Assembly (NCBI GenBank): GCA_947034885.2
Contig: OX344758.2
Span: 13,295,067-13,359,066, forward strand
Direction: 5' to 3'
Length of the DNA: 64,000 nucleotides
Origin: Thuidium tamariscinum
Taxonomy: Eukaryota > Streptophyta > Bryopsida > Hypnales > Thuidiaceae
A model generated the notes under the pieces. It did no database searches. It was not told the origin of the DNA and saw only the letters and a list, made by a program, of their open reading frames with translations. The translations under genes were made by a program, and so were the position numbers. Numbering within the stretch: the first letter of the stretch is position 1; each line of letters starts with the position of its first letter. Positions 13,265 to 25,100 of the stretch are shown piece after piece.

Positions 13265-13590
13265 ACTACCACATGTACATTCATTCCAAATTTTGTGTAA
13301 AATTGACATACAATGTAAAAGTTATGAGCAAAAAATCCACATATCCTAAGCCAAAGGGACAAAAAATAGGACAAGTGTATCTTGCATTCACTTATAAGCA
13401 TGAACATCATTGCATCTTTATATTGTCCCAATCAAGCATACGAAATTTCAATTTCAAATACAATTGACATACAATGCAAAAGTCATGAGTAAAAAACCCA
13501 CATGTCCTAGGCGAAGGGGACAAAAAATAGGACAAGTGTTTCTTGCAATCACCATTGAATCCTTGTCTTATACCAATGAAGCATACCAAA
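13265..13590. repeat. Tandem duplication, period about 161 bp
   Basis: Two adjacent copies share ATTGACATACAATG, GGACAAAAAATAGGACAAGTG and a CAA-CAAGCATAC tail at a spacing of 161 bp. The copies differ by scattered substitutions, so the duplication is not recent. It encodes nothing recognisable. Confidence 0.75.
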
Positions 13591-14225
13591 ATTCAATTTC
13601 AAAAAAACAAAATTTCATTTGGGGTGAATTTCTAAAGGCAATTTTCATGATTTTATAAAAAAATTCTTTGAAAACAATTGGTGATGAATTTTTTTGATTC
13701 GATCACATGAGAACATCCATATGTATATCTTTCCTTCAACAAGCATCTCCAAAAAATGCTTATTATTCCCTCTATAGAGATTTCAATGTTGAGGTGACTA
13801 AATCCAAAAAAAACTATCTTAAAACAACACTTTCCAAATCTTGCATCTAATCACTTGGCAAGGAATCCTCTTCTTAAAGATTTGTGGTTTAGCAAAGTAC
13901 GCTAATTTGTAATCAAGTACTTCTGCGCTGTAAACTAGGAGTCGGTATTATCGTTGCAGGCCAGGCTCATAGTTAGGCAATACATTCAAACTTGTGGAAG
14001 ATACTGGCTCTGTATTCTGAGCGATTATCCCCTTCTACCCATTCCCGATTGTTTTGGTCAACTTCCTCAGGATTAGCGATGAGAATTTCAGGATCACATT
14101 TGTGATGATCACTTGCTTTCTCTGAGGTTTGCTCTGAGATTTGCTCTGAGATTAGAGGCCATGGCAGTGGTGCCAGACACTCGAGATAACTGAGTTGACA
14201 TTTGCTTTACAGGAATTCGAATTAT

Positions 14226-14538
14226 GAGGCGGTTGTATATACATCCTCAGCAGTGACCCGGCTTCTCGTTTAACCGGCCTCAACATTTCGAGCATCAGGA
14301 TGCTTGCCATGATGCGTCGTGGTTCAATTCGTATTCGGAGCACAGATTCGGTGCTAAATTTTTTGTGGGTTCTGCGGAACGAGGCGGTTGTTTACACAAT
14401 CCTCAGGCAGCAGTGGCCCGGCTTCCCGTTTGACCACCCTCAGCATTTCGTGCATAAGGATGCTTGCCATGATGCGGCGTGGTTCCCTTCGAATTGGGAG
14501 TATAGACTCGTCTGTGCCGAATCTTTTGCAGGTTCTGC
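14226..14538. repeat. 155-bp tandem duplication at the 3' end of the CPSF30-like gene
   Basis: Units 14226-14375 and 14381-14538 share GAGGCGGTTGT, GTGGCCCGGCTTC/GTGACCCGGCTTC, GATGCTTGCCATGATGCG and GGTTCTGC. Read on the minus strand, the gene-proximal unit starts inside the CPSF30 reading frame (at QNLQKI) and supplies its last ~40 codons and stop. The second unit is a diverged copy downstream, with stops in that frame. Confidence 0.8.
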
Positions 14539-14993
14539 TCGAAGGATGGTGGCGGGCCGGGCAATTTTTGGTGCCGATATCGACAGGCAGGTCCTCTAGG
14601 GCAAAACCCTAATTTATACATATGACACTCTTTGATGTCTTCAATGGTGTGTTTGTAAATGCAATCTGGTTCTTGACACTCTCCAAATTTAGCAAAGAAC
14701 TGGCACACGGGCATCCGCGTCTTATCAAATTGGTGCAGAAACTCGCAGGCATCATCGCCCTTCATGCACAAACCTCGCAACCAATGCCGGCACACGGTTT
14801 GCCTGTAACTCTTGGAAGTCCGCGTTTGCTGGTTTTGGGGCGCAGCAATCGACGACGACGGAGGTTGCACATTATTATTATAACTCACCGTTCCGGGCTG
14901 CCGAGCAGCGCTCCCACCTCCTCCCGCGGGCACAGCAGCCGCCTTCAAGCCTCCCTCAAAATCAAAACTCAGATCTACGTCGGCGTCCTCCAT
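14403..14993 (-). CDS. CPSF30: Short CPSF30-like three-CCCH-finger protein
   Basis: CPSF30 binds RNA in the nuclear cleavage and polyadenylation complex. The intronless 196-residue frame starts MEDADVDLSFDFEGG, the plant CPSF30 start, and has three fingers: C68-C76-C83-H87, C97-C106-C111-H115 and C123-C131-C137-H141. These are followed by the family signature KLPGPPP and a LQKI match. The upstream ATG at 15038 is less likely because MEDAD is the conserved start. Finger 1 has one extra residue between its second and third cysteines (six instead of the usual five, GDDAC against GDAC). After LQKI the sequence is unlike CPSF30 and lies in a tandem duplication. No YTH exon is seen between here and the convergent gene ending at 10791. 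It could be a functional short form, a partial duplicate or a young pseudogene. Confidence 0.8.
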   Translation of the reverse strand: MEDADVDLSFDFEGGLKAAAVPAGGGGSAARQPGTVSYNNNVQPPSSSIAAPQNQQTRTSKSYRQTVCRHWLRGLCMKGDDACEFLHQFDKTRMPVCQFFAKFGECQEPDCIYKHTIEDIKECHMYKLGFCPRGPACRYRHQKLPGPPPSFEQNLQKIRHRRVYTPNSKGTTPHHGKHPYARNAEGGQTGSRATAA

Positions 14994-15134
14994 GATACCA
15001 CAATCAATCAATTGAAACAGACTCCGATTCGCAATCAATCACACTCCTAGCCACTGACGATCGACAAGGGAAGTTGTCTGCAAGTGTTGCCGAGGTTTGG
15101 CAGAGAAATTACAACGCTTCAGCCCTCGATGAAG

Positions 15135-15142
15135 AATTTATA
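15135..15142 (-). promoter_or_regulatory. Candidate TATA box of the CPSF30-like gene
   Basis: TATAAATT on the minus strand, about 142 bp upstream of the ATG at 14993. This fits a plant core promoter with a leader of roughly 110 nt. Support is sequence and position only. Confidence 0.4.
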
Positions 15143-15274
15143 GGAAAGGGAGTGGCCGAGTTTTGGCCGTGGGCGCCAAGTTTCTCCGCGTAAAGTAGGC
15201 AGCACGTTTCCCGGTGTAACGAAGGCGACACTGCTTCTTCTGTGTCTGTTGGTAACTGAAGTTTCTCGGTGTTA

Positions 15275-15294
15275 AGTAGAAGTTAACTTCTACT
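15275..15294. repeat. Perfect 20-bp palindrome upstream of CPSF30-like gene
   Basis: AGTAGAAGTTAACTTCTACT is its own reverse complement and lies about 280 bp upstream of the ATG. It could be a dimer-binding site, but nothing else in the sequence shows a role. Confidence 0.5.
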
Positions 15295-15614
15295 CCGTAC
15301 GCAAAATAAAAGTTACGTAAAATAAAAAGTGAATTTTTTAATCCTACAAAAAGTAAAAGTTGACTTTGACTTAAAGTGAGCCATTACCTTTCTTTATTAC
15401 TGGATGTCAACGAAAGAGATTCGGAAACTAGATGCACTGGAGCAAGCGTTGCATCCAAAAGCATCTGAAAAGCAGCCCAATCGTCTGAGCTGCAACCATA
15501 CCCCACACTCGAGACTTTGAATCCACTAAAAAAATGGCGTCAATCACCAAAAGCACTAAGGTAGACCAACCTATTACCACCTTGACTAGGGTGGCCTGTG
15601 CCGTTGCCACGGTC

Positions 15615-16030
15615 TAATTTTTTTAATATATAGAAACTTCAAAATTCAATAACTTTCATGCCGTAGGTTGGAACACCATGAATCAAAGCCCGTGCACCCC
15701 TCCTCACCGAGGGCTTTCCGACGGTACCAAACACACACCCGAGGGACTCATGGTCCAGGAGATCTCAACGTAACAAAAAAAAAAAGAAGAAGAATATACC
15801 ATGCTAATTTAATGTATAGAAATGTATAGAAAATTCAAAATTCAATAACTTTCATGCCGTAGGTTGGAACACCATGAATCAAAGCCTGTGCACCCCTCCT
15901 CTCCGAGGGCTTTCCGACGGTACCAAACACGCACCCGGGGGACTCACGGTCCAGGGGATCTCAACGTAACAAACAAACAAACAAAAGAAAGAAAAAGAAT
16001 ATACCATGCTAATTTAATGTATAGATTTGC
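15615..16030. repeat. 196-bp tandem repeat, two copies plus a partial third start
   Basis: AATTCAATAACTTTCATGCC, GTAGGTTGGAACACC, GAGGGCTTTCCGACGGTACC and GATCTCAACGTAACAAA recur 196 bp apart. Each unit ends in an A-rich tail followed by AATATACCATGCTAATTTAATGTATAG. The A-rich tail suggests a retroposed origin with later tandem duplication. A diverged relative is at 55377-55510. Confidence 0.75.
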
Positions 16031-16299
16031 ATTCTAACAATCTTGGGGCCAATTCCAAGAGGGACACATATTTTTCAATGGTGTGCATGTTTCACAAATC
16101 AAACCCAAGTGGAATTATAATTTTTTGATTAAAATTGTAATTTTTTTGAATTTTTGAAGTGTGCAGCCCTAAATTACAAAAGTGCCCAAGATTAGGGTCA
16201 TGAACACCCTAATAACAACCCATAACCACCTTCTTATGTCCCTATAAGCATCTAGATATTCACCAATCAACTATTGCCATGTTATCCTAAATGACATAA

Positions 16300-16404
16300 A
16301 TACAAATAATGGTTAGTATTGAACCTCCAGGGATTCACGAACACTCAAAGACCACAAAAATACAAATAATGGTCAGTATTGAACCTCCGGGGACTCACGA
16401 ACAC
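16300..16404. repeat. 60-bp tandem duplication
   Basis: ACAAATAATGGTTAGTATTG, GAACCTCC and CACGAACAC recur exactly 60 bp apart with few differences. Confidence 0.8.
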
Positions 16405-19400
16405 AAGAAAAAATGGATAACCAAACAATTTAAATTACCAAAAGACAACATTTTTTGCCAAAAGGACCCCAACATCCTTTGGTAGAAGCTCAAAACACAA
16501 AGAGAAGTGAGCAAGAAGGCTCTAGATGGAATTCAAACATGTGGCTTTGGCAAATGACCAAATACCAAAATAGTGCCAATATATATGGCAGAAACAAAAA
16601 ACAAGTAGAAAGGGTGCAAAAAGAAAAGAGAGCATGAGGCCTTTTATACTTTTTTAAGGCCTCCTTCCCCCTCAATGTACTTAACTACCTACTGAAAAAT
16701 AAAAATTAACTATAAAAAATCTATCCTATTGTTGTAATCATTCTAATTCTTGGATAAGTGATTTAAGTGACAAACAAACTATGTTATTGTCTTTAAAAGA
16801 CCCAAATTTGTCCAAGAGACCCTCTACCCCCTACTTTTAGGCCATCTTGCAAGCAAAAGCTATTGATTTGTAAACTAGTAAAAAAGATAGAAAATCCAAC
16901 TATTGAAATTTGCTCTTTTGCAAAGTTTTGACTAGCCAAGGTTTTTTAAGAGGTTCAAGAATGTAGAAAAAGAGTTTAGGTAAGCTTCATTTGGATACCA
17001 TATGTTCTTTGTACATTGGTCAATTTACAAAGAATTTTATAATTTTGTTAAAAGTCGTTATCACCGCTAGTTTTAGTACAAGTCTATATTGGAATGTCTT
17101 GAAACTTAGTGGAGCATTTATTTATGCAAAATTATACTACCTTAATTTTTAGTGGGATTTTACCATTATTGGGGAAGTTTCTATGAATTTTCAAATGGTA
17201 GTAAAGTGGTTGACTTCCTTTAGAATCATTTTTTGCAATTCAAAAAATTATGAATATTTTTGGAAAACTTTTAAAAAGATTTCAAAAGCTAAAAGCAAAG
17301 TTTCCCTTATAACTTGCACTTTTTAATTAAGGCATTAAATTCATATCTATCAAATTAATTCTTTTGAAAAATCATTCTATATTAGGAAATCTTCACAATT
17401 TGACTATATTGTTGTGCTCTTTACATGTTTTTAAGTAAAGAACACTTTTCTCCAACTTGTGGTCACAAATTCTTCATGGTTGTTAGATTTTATCTACAAA
17501 GTATATGAAAGTGCCATTTTTCCATTTTTGTGAACAAAACAATGACCTCTACAAGGTCAATTCAACTAAGTTTCTAAGACCTACATGGACAATTCATACC
17601 TTGACTTTTGAACTCCTCTCATCTAATTGTCTAACACCTCACTAAAAGGATTTTTTTTTACCTATATCAAGTATCACAGTCATCAAGCTTAAAACCACTC
17701 AAATTCCTATTTGACTTGACTAATACCTAATTTCGACACTAGAATATAGAAATAAAAGTGTTTGATGCACTTTTTGGACTTTTAGGGCTAATACACCATA
17801 TTTGTAGGGACATCTACAAAATATGATGTAAATACACTTTTACTATCATATACACTCAAAATACTAATAAAATTGATCAAATAACAAAAATAAACTGAGG
17901 CCCAAGTGAGAACTACAAGGCTCATAAGTGGTGGTAGTGGTGGTGGTGGTGGTCTTTAATTTTGGCAGGGTCAATGTCTTGAAGCATTATTGGCAAAAAA
18001 ATGTTGTCTTGTAGAGTCACAATCCTACAAATTGGACAATTGGACGGGTCCTATGATTTAGGATGGTTTCCATGTCAAGACACATGGGTTGAAATCACCT
18101 TCAATGTTAGGATTTAATATCCAACTAGAATTGATATCCAAATTGGATGTTGGGTGATGTTAGTTTTTTGGTTTGCTTAATAATTGGTCCTTAGCTAACT
18201 TAGGCAAACTCATTTAGATTTCAAAATAGTTTATTAATCAATCACTTCAAATTCTGTAAAAGACTAGGAAGAAAAAAAAACCATGTGAAACAACCTAATG
18301 TAAACTATCCTATTGTCTAAGTGTAGCCACAATTTCTGATTTTTATCCCTTGGAAGGTTGAAGAAGTATTTATTTTTTTACAAGTTTATTTATTTTGAAG
18401 GGGGTTAGTTGACCATTGAATTAAAAGAAAAAGGAGCAACCCTCCAAAAAAAAAAATAGCTAGTCCAGCTCTTACAGACAATTCAACACAAGAAGAAGGT
18501 TGATTGTTAAGTATCCCCTAGGATGGTGGAAAGTGCCACAATAGTAAAACCTAGTTTTTACACCACGAGTTGAGGAAATTTTAGTAGATCTATCTCTTCC
18601 TATTGTTGCCACATTGATTATAGTAAAGATATGGTTCTTGTAGGCCATCCCTACATGAATGGAATTGGTCTTGGAATTTTTATTTTTATTTTACAAGGTT
18701 TTAAACAACAATAATCTACAATGCTTTGACACCCTAAAACTATAAGCCCTTATTTCAACTACTAAGGTTTTACTTGTAGACCCTAAAAAGTGTGACTATA
18801 CCATTCCAAGAATGCACATTACTTACATTGCAAAAAAATAGTTTCATGGCACACTTGTCACGACATCCAAAGTTACGTCTAGATCTCCGTCTATAGACAC
18901 TAACATTGCCCCTCTTGATGTTTAGTGACATTCACCAATTTAAATTTATTAGGGGCCTATAAAGATGATTTTTATTATCCAGCTTGTAAATTGGTGTCCA
19001 CCGTACCTAATGGCCACAACTTAGTGGACTATTTAGCATGCACTTAGTTAGACGTACAATAGAGCATCTACCTACCCCATTTGTCCAATTGGATAGATGG
19101 CTAAGCTTCGGCTCCAGCCAAGTTGTCCATCCATGTGCCTACCTACTAAACAAATGTCTATGCTTTACCTACTTGCAATTTAGTGTGCATTAGGCCCAGA
19201 CATCTCCATCTTCAAATGTTCGGATTCTGGAAGTGATCTTGCCGAAGATTTTAGTTTTCATTTACCAGTTGCTTCATGGGTAGTTATAATTATAGGGCCA
19301 TTCTCAAGTGTATGTGTATCATTCTAATTAAAGTGTTGTAGCCTTTAATGAAGAAAAACTTGATTAAATGTAAATGTGCAATTGGTAACAAAAAAAACCC

Positions 19401-19479
19401 CAAGCAACCCGATCTAAGTAGCAAAATTGCAAAAAACACTTGTAAGAGCAAAGGTAAGTTGGTTTCTAAGGGTTAGCTA
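16405..19479. other. AT-rich intergenic DNA, nothing recognised
   Basis: No credible gene, RNA or element boundary. A short (GGT)n run lies at about 17930-17953. Confidence 0.6.
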
Positions 19480-19665
19480 AATCAAATCTTCCAATCTATA
19501 TTGTCAAACTTCATGAAAATTTCATTACGTGATTTCAAACAAGTCAAGTATAAGATTCTATAGTTAGATTTTTTTTAAAGCGTTTTTTTCCTCATATGAA
19601 CGCAACAAAAATTACAATTTTGAGTTGTTTTAAAACCAAAAAATGGCCTCGTCCTTTAGAAGTTA
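19480..19665 (-). mobile_element. piggyBac-like element, terminal fragment (copy G)
   Basis: Matches the left-terminal part of the ~0.92-kb family in reverse. It has CTTCATGAAAATTTCATTACG and AGATTCTATAGTTAGATT, then TTTTGAGTTGTTTTAAAACC, and ends GGCCTCGTCCTTTAGAAGTT. The rest of the element is absent or too decayed to see. Confidence 0.55.
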
Positions 19666-21289
19666 GGTATAGGACAATCTCTCAATGGATGGAAAAAAGC
19701 ATATTTTTTCTATAGCATGATGCTATTTTAGCAATACAATACCCTTCTTGTAGACCCTTGATTGAGCATTGTTGACTAAGATAAATTCTAGTAGTACCAT
19801 CTAAATAGCAAAAAAGTGATTATGATTTGGAAACAATGAACACATTCTAAAAACGTTGAAAACACATTTATTGTCCATCTATTCTTCTTTGGAAACTCCA
19901 TATTGGTGATCCATTCACGGTGGGATCACTATGCTCACCATCATGACGCTAAAGAATGAGGCAAGTAGCATTGTGAGAGCAAAAAAGAAGTCCTCTTAAA
20001 TAAAGATGTATACTTCAAAGATGTAGAGTACGTGTATGTACATCCCTCAACTCAACGCATATTCTTAGATAGATGCATTATAAAATCCCATTGTAGACCA
20101 TAGATGTGCACAAAAAGTTATTGCTCATTGGAAACAAGATGGGCCAAATACAATTGGATCTTTAAAAATCAAGTTATCTATTTAGTTATTTTATTTTAAG
20201 GCATTCAATATAGAAAACAAATTGCCCACCCTCCAAATCAACCACAATCTTTAATGGGTTAAAGCAACCTAATTATACTACCTAATTTCTCTATTTAGTA
20301 TAGTCTATAATTTTTAAATGACGTGGGGGTCGCTTTGGAAATTATCCTTTCTAAAACCATCAGAATCATTGGTTTAAAAAGTTTAAAAAGTGTACATTAG
20401 AAGTGAAACTATTGTTGAAGATCTTCCCTTTCTACACCTAATTCTAAGGGTGAATAGTTGGGCTTTTGTTCTATAAAAGAAGATGCTTTGTCATTCATTG
20501 ACTAGAAATTGGCCTTGATGTCATTTATGAGTTAACAAAAATTGATATTAATTTTTTTGATAGATAAATGGAACCCCAAATGCCTCACCATAGGTGTGGT
20601 AAGCATGACCTTAAATCCTACCAACAAAAGTAGGCCTAGCAAGATAGATTTACTTCAAGAAAAAATTCAAGAAGTTTTTTTGGAAGTTTTTTATTTCTAA
20701 AAATTCTCAGTTCGTACTTGCAATTAGAGGCCTCAAATTATCATAAAGAAGTCTAGAATGTACCTTAGACATGGTACAAAATAGGGGGCTTTTTTCACTC
20801 TTAAGTACTTTAAAGAACCCCAAATTCATCTTGTTGGATCCACCTTTGTTGGTAGGATATAATGTTGCATGTGTAGTAGTACATACATTGGTTGTGATGG
20901 AGGTCACTAGGTTGGAGTGGACTAACTAAAGGTACTAGAAGTACCTATTTCAAACAACCCTTACCTACTCTAATCAACACTTAGATGCACTATTTTTTTT
21001 AAAAGAATCTCTAATTGTACCTTCTTATCCAATTATTTTTCTTCCTTTATTGTTTAGGGAGAAGTGCCAATGCTAATTGTAATAGGTGAGTCTATAAAAC
21101 TTGAATAGATCATAATGAAATTTTTATATTTATATTGAATAAATTTTTTTTTTTGAAGATTAATTTTTTTTTTTGCATTTTTCTGAATTCATATTTGCAA
21201 TCAAAAAAACCAAATTAGCAAGTAAGGGTCAAAAATACACCTAAAAACATGGCACAAATAGTTTGTTTTTTTACTTTTTATCCCCAAGT
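19666..21289. other. AT-rich intergenic DNA, nothing recognised
   Basis: No credible gene or named repeat seen. Confidence 0.6.
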
Positions 21290-21960
21290 AACTCAAGTCT
21301 TACCCTGCTAGGCCCACGGGCCCACCCTCAGTGATAGGATTTACCAACAAAACGTTAAATTCTGCATTCAAAGGTGGGTCCAACGGGGTAAAACTTGTTT
21401 TACTAGGGGTTGACAAGGGTTTTGGGTTTATTTTTGTGTTGGTTTTTTTGGTTTGGTTTGACCCTCCATAGCTAATTTGGGGTCTCTAACTATGAATATG
21501 AATTCAGAATTCAAAAATAATAATAAATAAATAAAATAAAAACTTTCAAAAATAATAATAAATAAATAAAATAAAAAATTTCAATGTTTTTCCTAGGATA
21601 AATTCAGCGTGCGGGGCCCACCTTCAAATGCAGGATTTAACACTACCCAATTTACTGTCCTGCGTGTGCTAGAGTGAATTGGCAAGACGTTAAATCAGTC
21701 CCACGAAGGCGTAACAGAGGTGTAGAATGCAGCTCCAGTAAGGTAAAACTCATTTTCCAAGGGGTTGATTGAGGTTTGGGGTTTATGTTTTTGTTGGGAT
21801 TTTTGGTTGTGTTTCGGTCTCCTTCCACTAAATCAGGGTCTCTGATGCCAAATATGAACTCAGAATTTGAAGAAAAAAATTTATGCAAAAAATAAAAAAA
21901 TTCAGCGTTTACCCCGTGGTAAACTCAGGGACTTTGTGGGACTGATTTAACGTCACGCAG
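21290..21960. repeat. Diverged direct repeats, about 355 bp apart
   Basis: Two blocks (about 21400-21530 and 21755-21875) share AGGGGTTGA, GGTTTGGGGTTTAT or GGTTTTGGGTTTAT, GTTGG-TTTTTGGTT, GGGTCTCT and AAATATGAACTCAGAATTT-like text. A CCCACCTTCAAATGCAGGATTTAAC block also recurs in part. The region probably derives from an old mobile element, family not identified. Confidence 0.5.
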
Positions 21961-21962
21961 TG

Positions 21963-22007
21963 AATTGGGCTTTCAGATTGAAGCCCAATTAATTAATTTC
22001 TATAAAG
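21963..22007 (+). promoter_or_regulatory. Candidate promoter: paired AAGCCCAATT boxes and TATAAAG
   Basis: AATTGGGCTT (21963-21972) and AAGCCCAATT (21981-21990) form an inverted pair 8 bp apart. TATAAAG follows at 22001-22007. AAGCCCA resembles the GCCCA/site II motifs common in plant promoters. A start of transcription near 22030 is inferred. A splice-donor-like GCGGTAAGT lies at 22052-22060. No protein exon was recognised downstream. Confidence 0.4.
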
Positions 22008-22045
22008 CCGCAGAGCCGGATCAGAGCATCAGACTTCACGTACTA

Positions 22046-22159
22046 GCTACTGCGGTAAGTTATATCCTCCCGAGTCCCAATTTTTTCTTATGTCCGGCCT
22101 TGGAGTCTTGACTCTCGAGCCGAGTCTCGAAATCCAGCAATCGAGTATTCCGCAGTAGC
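22046..22159 (+). ncRNA. Possible structured RNA closed by a 10-bp perfect stem
   Basis: GCTACTGCGG (22046-22055) and CCGCAGTAGC (22150-22159) are exact reverse complements 94 bp apart. They lie just downstream of the candidate promoter. Inside is a small GAGTC-TT-GACTC hairpin. I recognise no known RNA family, and the plant snRNA upstream element was not found. The pairing may be chance. Confidence 0.2.
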
Positions 22160-25100
22160 CAGGATTGAAGCAATGCATGCAGTAACTTATTAACCCAAGG
22201 CTCCCTGCCAGTGGCATCAATCATGAATCCTCCACCTTACGTTGTGGGAACCTGGCGGAATACAGGCAGATGCAGAACTCTCTGAACTTAAGGTGTGCGC
22301 ACCCATAATCACAGATCACAACTTCAGGAGCGTAGTTACTAGGAAGAAACTGAAAGTTGTTTTCAATTATTGGATCTCATTGGCAACTGGGAGAGGATTC
22401 TAATGCATTTGAGCATGCATTCTTTGGACACCATATGAGGAAGTAATGAATTTTCAAAGTGTCATCTCAAAGTGGGCTTAAAATCTGCACTAGACTTTCA
22501 TTGGCTCCCATGTTTTGATTGTGTTCATCTTGTGTGATCAATCTCAGTCTGGGAAAATGTGACGTTGTAAACTTGAAATGTAAGGTAACTACATTTAAAA
22601 TAGTGCAATTAATCTTAGTGGCATAATCTATATGTGGTAGAAAATGAACAATAGTTTTGCATGTTGGTGAAGGACTATGAAAATCAAAATGCAAGTGGTT
22701 TCATAATTTTTGGATGCATTAGTTATAAATTAGCTACAAATTTTCAAAGATGGAAGTTGTAGGGTGCTAAAAGTGTCATGTGGGTGATGCCAAAATGCAT
22801 TTGATGGGCACAAAGAAATGTCATGAGTAGTATCAAAATTCAAAACATGTCACAAAGAAGAAGGAAATGAAATAACACAAAGTGCACTCAAAATGGACCA
22901 CTTACGAGGTTGTCACCTCCACAGTTTTAAAAATAGAGCTGCACAAAACTCAAAATGGCCCTTAACTCCACCTTGCACTTGTTTATGTAATGCAAAGTAT
23001 GCACCATTTGGGGCATGCTCCCTGATTCATTTTCCCTCCAAAATAGGGGTTGATTTTGAGGAGTGCTCCATTTTTAGGTGTCCTTCCTGTAGGTCGGTGT
23101 CCCATTTTGGGGCAGTGTTATCTTATTATTATGGGTGTACTGAATTGGTGCTGGCTGCCTGTTAAAAAGGCTAAACTGAATTGGGGTCCTTAATTTCATA
23201 ATTATCTTCCAGGCTTCAGAAAATTGTCAGTTTTCGGTTGTGTTTCTGCACCTGACAAGTCAACGACAGACCAATTGCAGCAGTGGCTCTGCACTTGCTT
23301 GCTGCCATGGATTACCTGCCATGTCTGGGGGACGTGATTTCAGGCATCCCCCACACTTGTTGGACACCTTGAAATCGATCATGAGATATATCAAGCCAAC
23401 TTAGAATTCGACCAGGAAAAGTAAGCTTAGTTAGAGACAAAAACTTGGAAGGGTACGTGTAACTCTTGAAAGAACTGGCTTTCAAAAGCAACACAAGGCG
23501 GGTTGGCACAGTTCCGCACATTTTTCAGTCAGATTTCCCGCTCGGAAGATAGCCTGAAGATGGTGAAAACCCCGCAATCCACTTACTGTATCTCACTTTA
23601 TTTTGTTATTTAATTATTCTTATTTTTCTGACTCTTATGAAATTCGTTAAATGAATGTTTGAAGTTGGAATAGGGATGATCTAAACGTGCACGCATTCAT
23701 TCAAGAATTTGGAGGGTTTAGCAGCGTTTTAACGACGTTTGAAACATTCCTAGCTAGCAGAATCTTCGCAATGTTTGAAACAGTTGTAGCAACATTCGGA
23801 AGTTGCTTTCGCATTGTATTGATATTGACCAGCAAAAATGAAATTTTGGAAACCTACTTCCATAAACGAGGAATCTTTTTCACCAAACATGTTCACAAAC
23901 AAACGTTGTTCACATTTCACAGAGTGAAGGCTGAATGTCAGTATTGAAATCACGTTTTCGTGCGCCACTTTTAATTAAACGTTGCTACAAACGTTGCTGT
24001 ATGATGTGAATCGTAGCGTTTACTTTGCTGTTAAAGGACACCATTGGCAGTTTAAATTACGACAATTTCATAGTCTAGAACAGTTTTCACCGTTACTTGT
24101 GGAATTGACAGTTCGATAGAAGTTGAAATGTTACAAGTCATGGGGACTTGGTCGGTCGGTCGGTCTCTGTCCCACAGGCGTGCGTTAATCAATTTCGTTG
24201 AGCTCGCTTCACTTGAACTTAACTCAACGTGACCATGCACATTAAATGATCATGGGTCGGGACTTCGGCGGCATCAGCTGCGGTGACTGTGTCGGATAGG
24301 CGTTGTCGCAATCCCCACGATGTCTCTGCCTTGCCTTGGAGTTCGTACATTTCGGTGTGTGTCTCATCCCAATTGTCCCTTCCTGCTCTTCGAATCACTG
24401 CCTTCAAATTATTTACAGCGACCTCCGAAACTTGCGCATAAATCGATCACATACATGTGCTTGCATTGCAACGGTCGGTCGTTGGATCGAGTTCAATGCG
24501 ACTCACCATAACTTGTATGTATATTCTACCATCATTTCTACCAGTCCATGATGCGTGCAGTAAAATATTCTCTCAAACATGTGCGCTGCAAACACAGTAT
24601 ATTTCGACATGCACAGAAAATGGTAATTTTACGAGCGGAGTTCGCTAGTTCACCGCCACAAGATGCAGTACCGATTCACCTCGCTCTCGCTCTGTTAGAT
24701 TACGTACAAATTAAACGTCTGAACAAACGAAAGATAGCTAGCACCGTGGAAGTTGTACTCAATTGTTAGCACTGATTTACATCATTAATTCAGGATTTCA
24801 TCCGATCCCAAATGCCAAAGGCAGGACATGCATTGCGCTTGAATGTTTTGTATCAACTCAGTTCTCGAGATCTGCAACCGACCTAAATCTAATCAAAAAT
24901 TAGTTACGCACTCCCTAACTTAGCTCTAAGGTCCCTTGGCCGGCTAGTGAAGTAATATAATTTAACCCCAACCCTTCGACGATCAGTTCACACTATAAAG
25001 CAAAGTACTTTTGAAAAACTTCCCGGCCGGTTCGGTTCAGGCACGCCTTGGGCTCTACGCCCAGACTATACATGTCAAAACACCCGCGGACGGATCGGAT

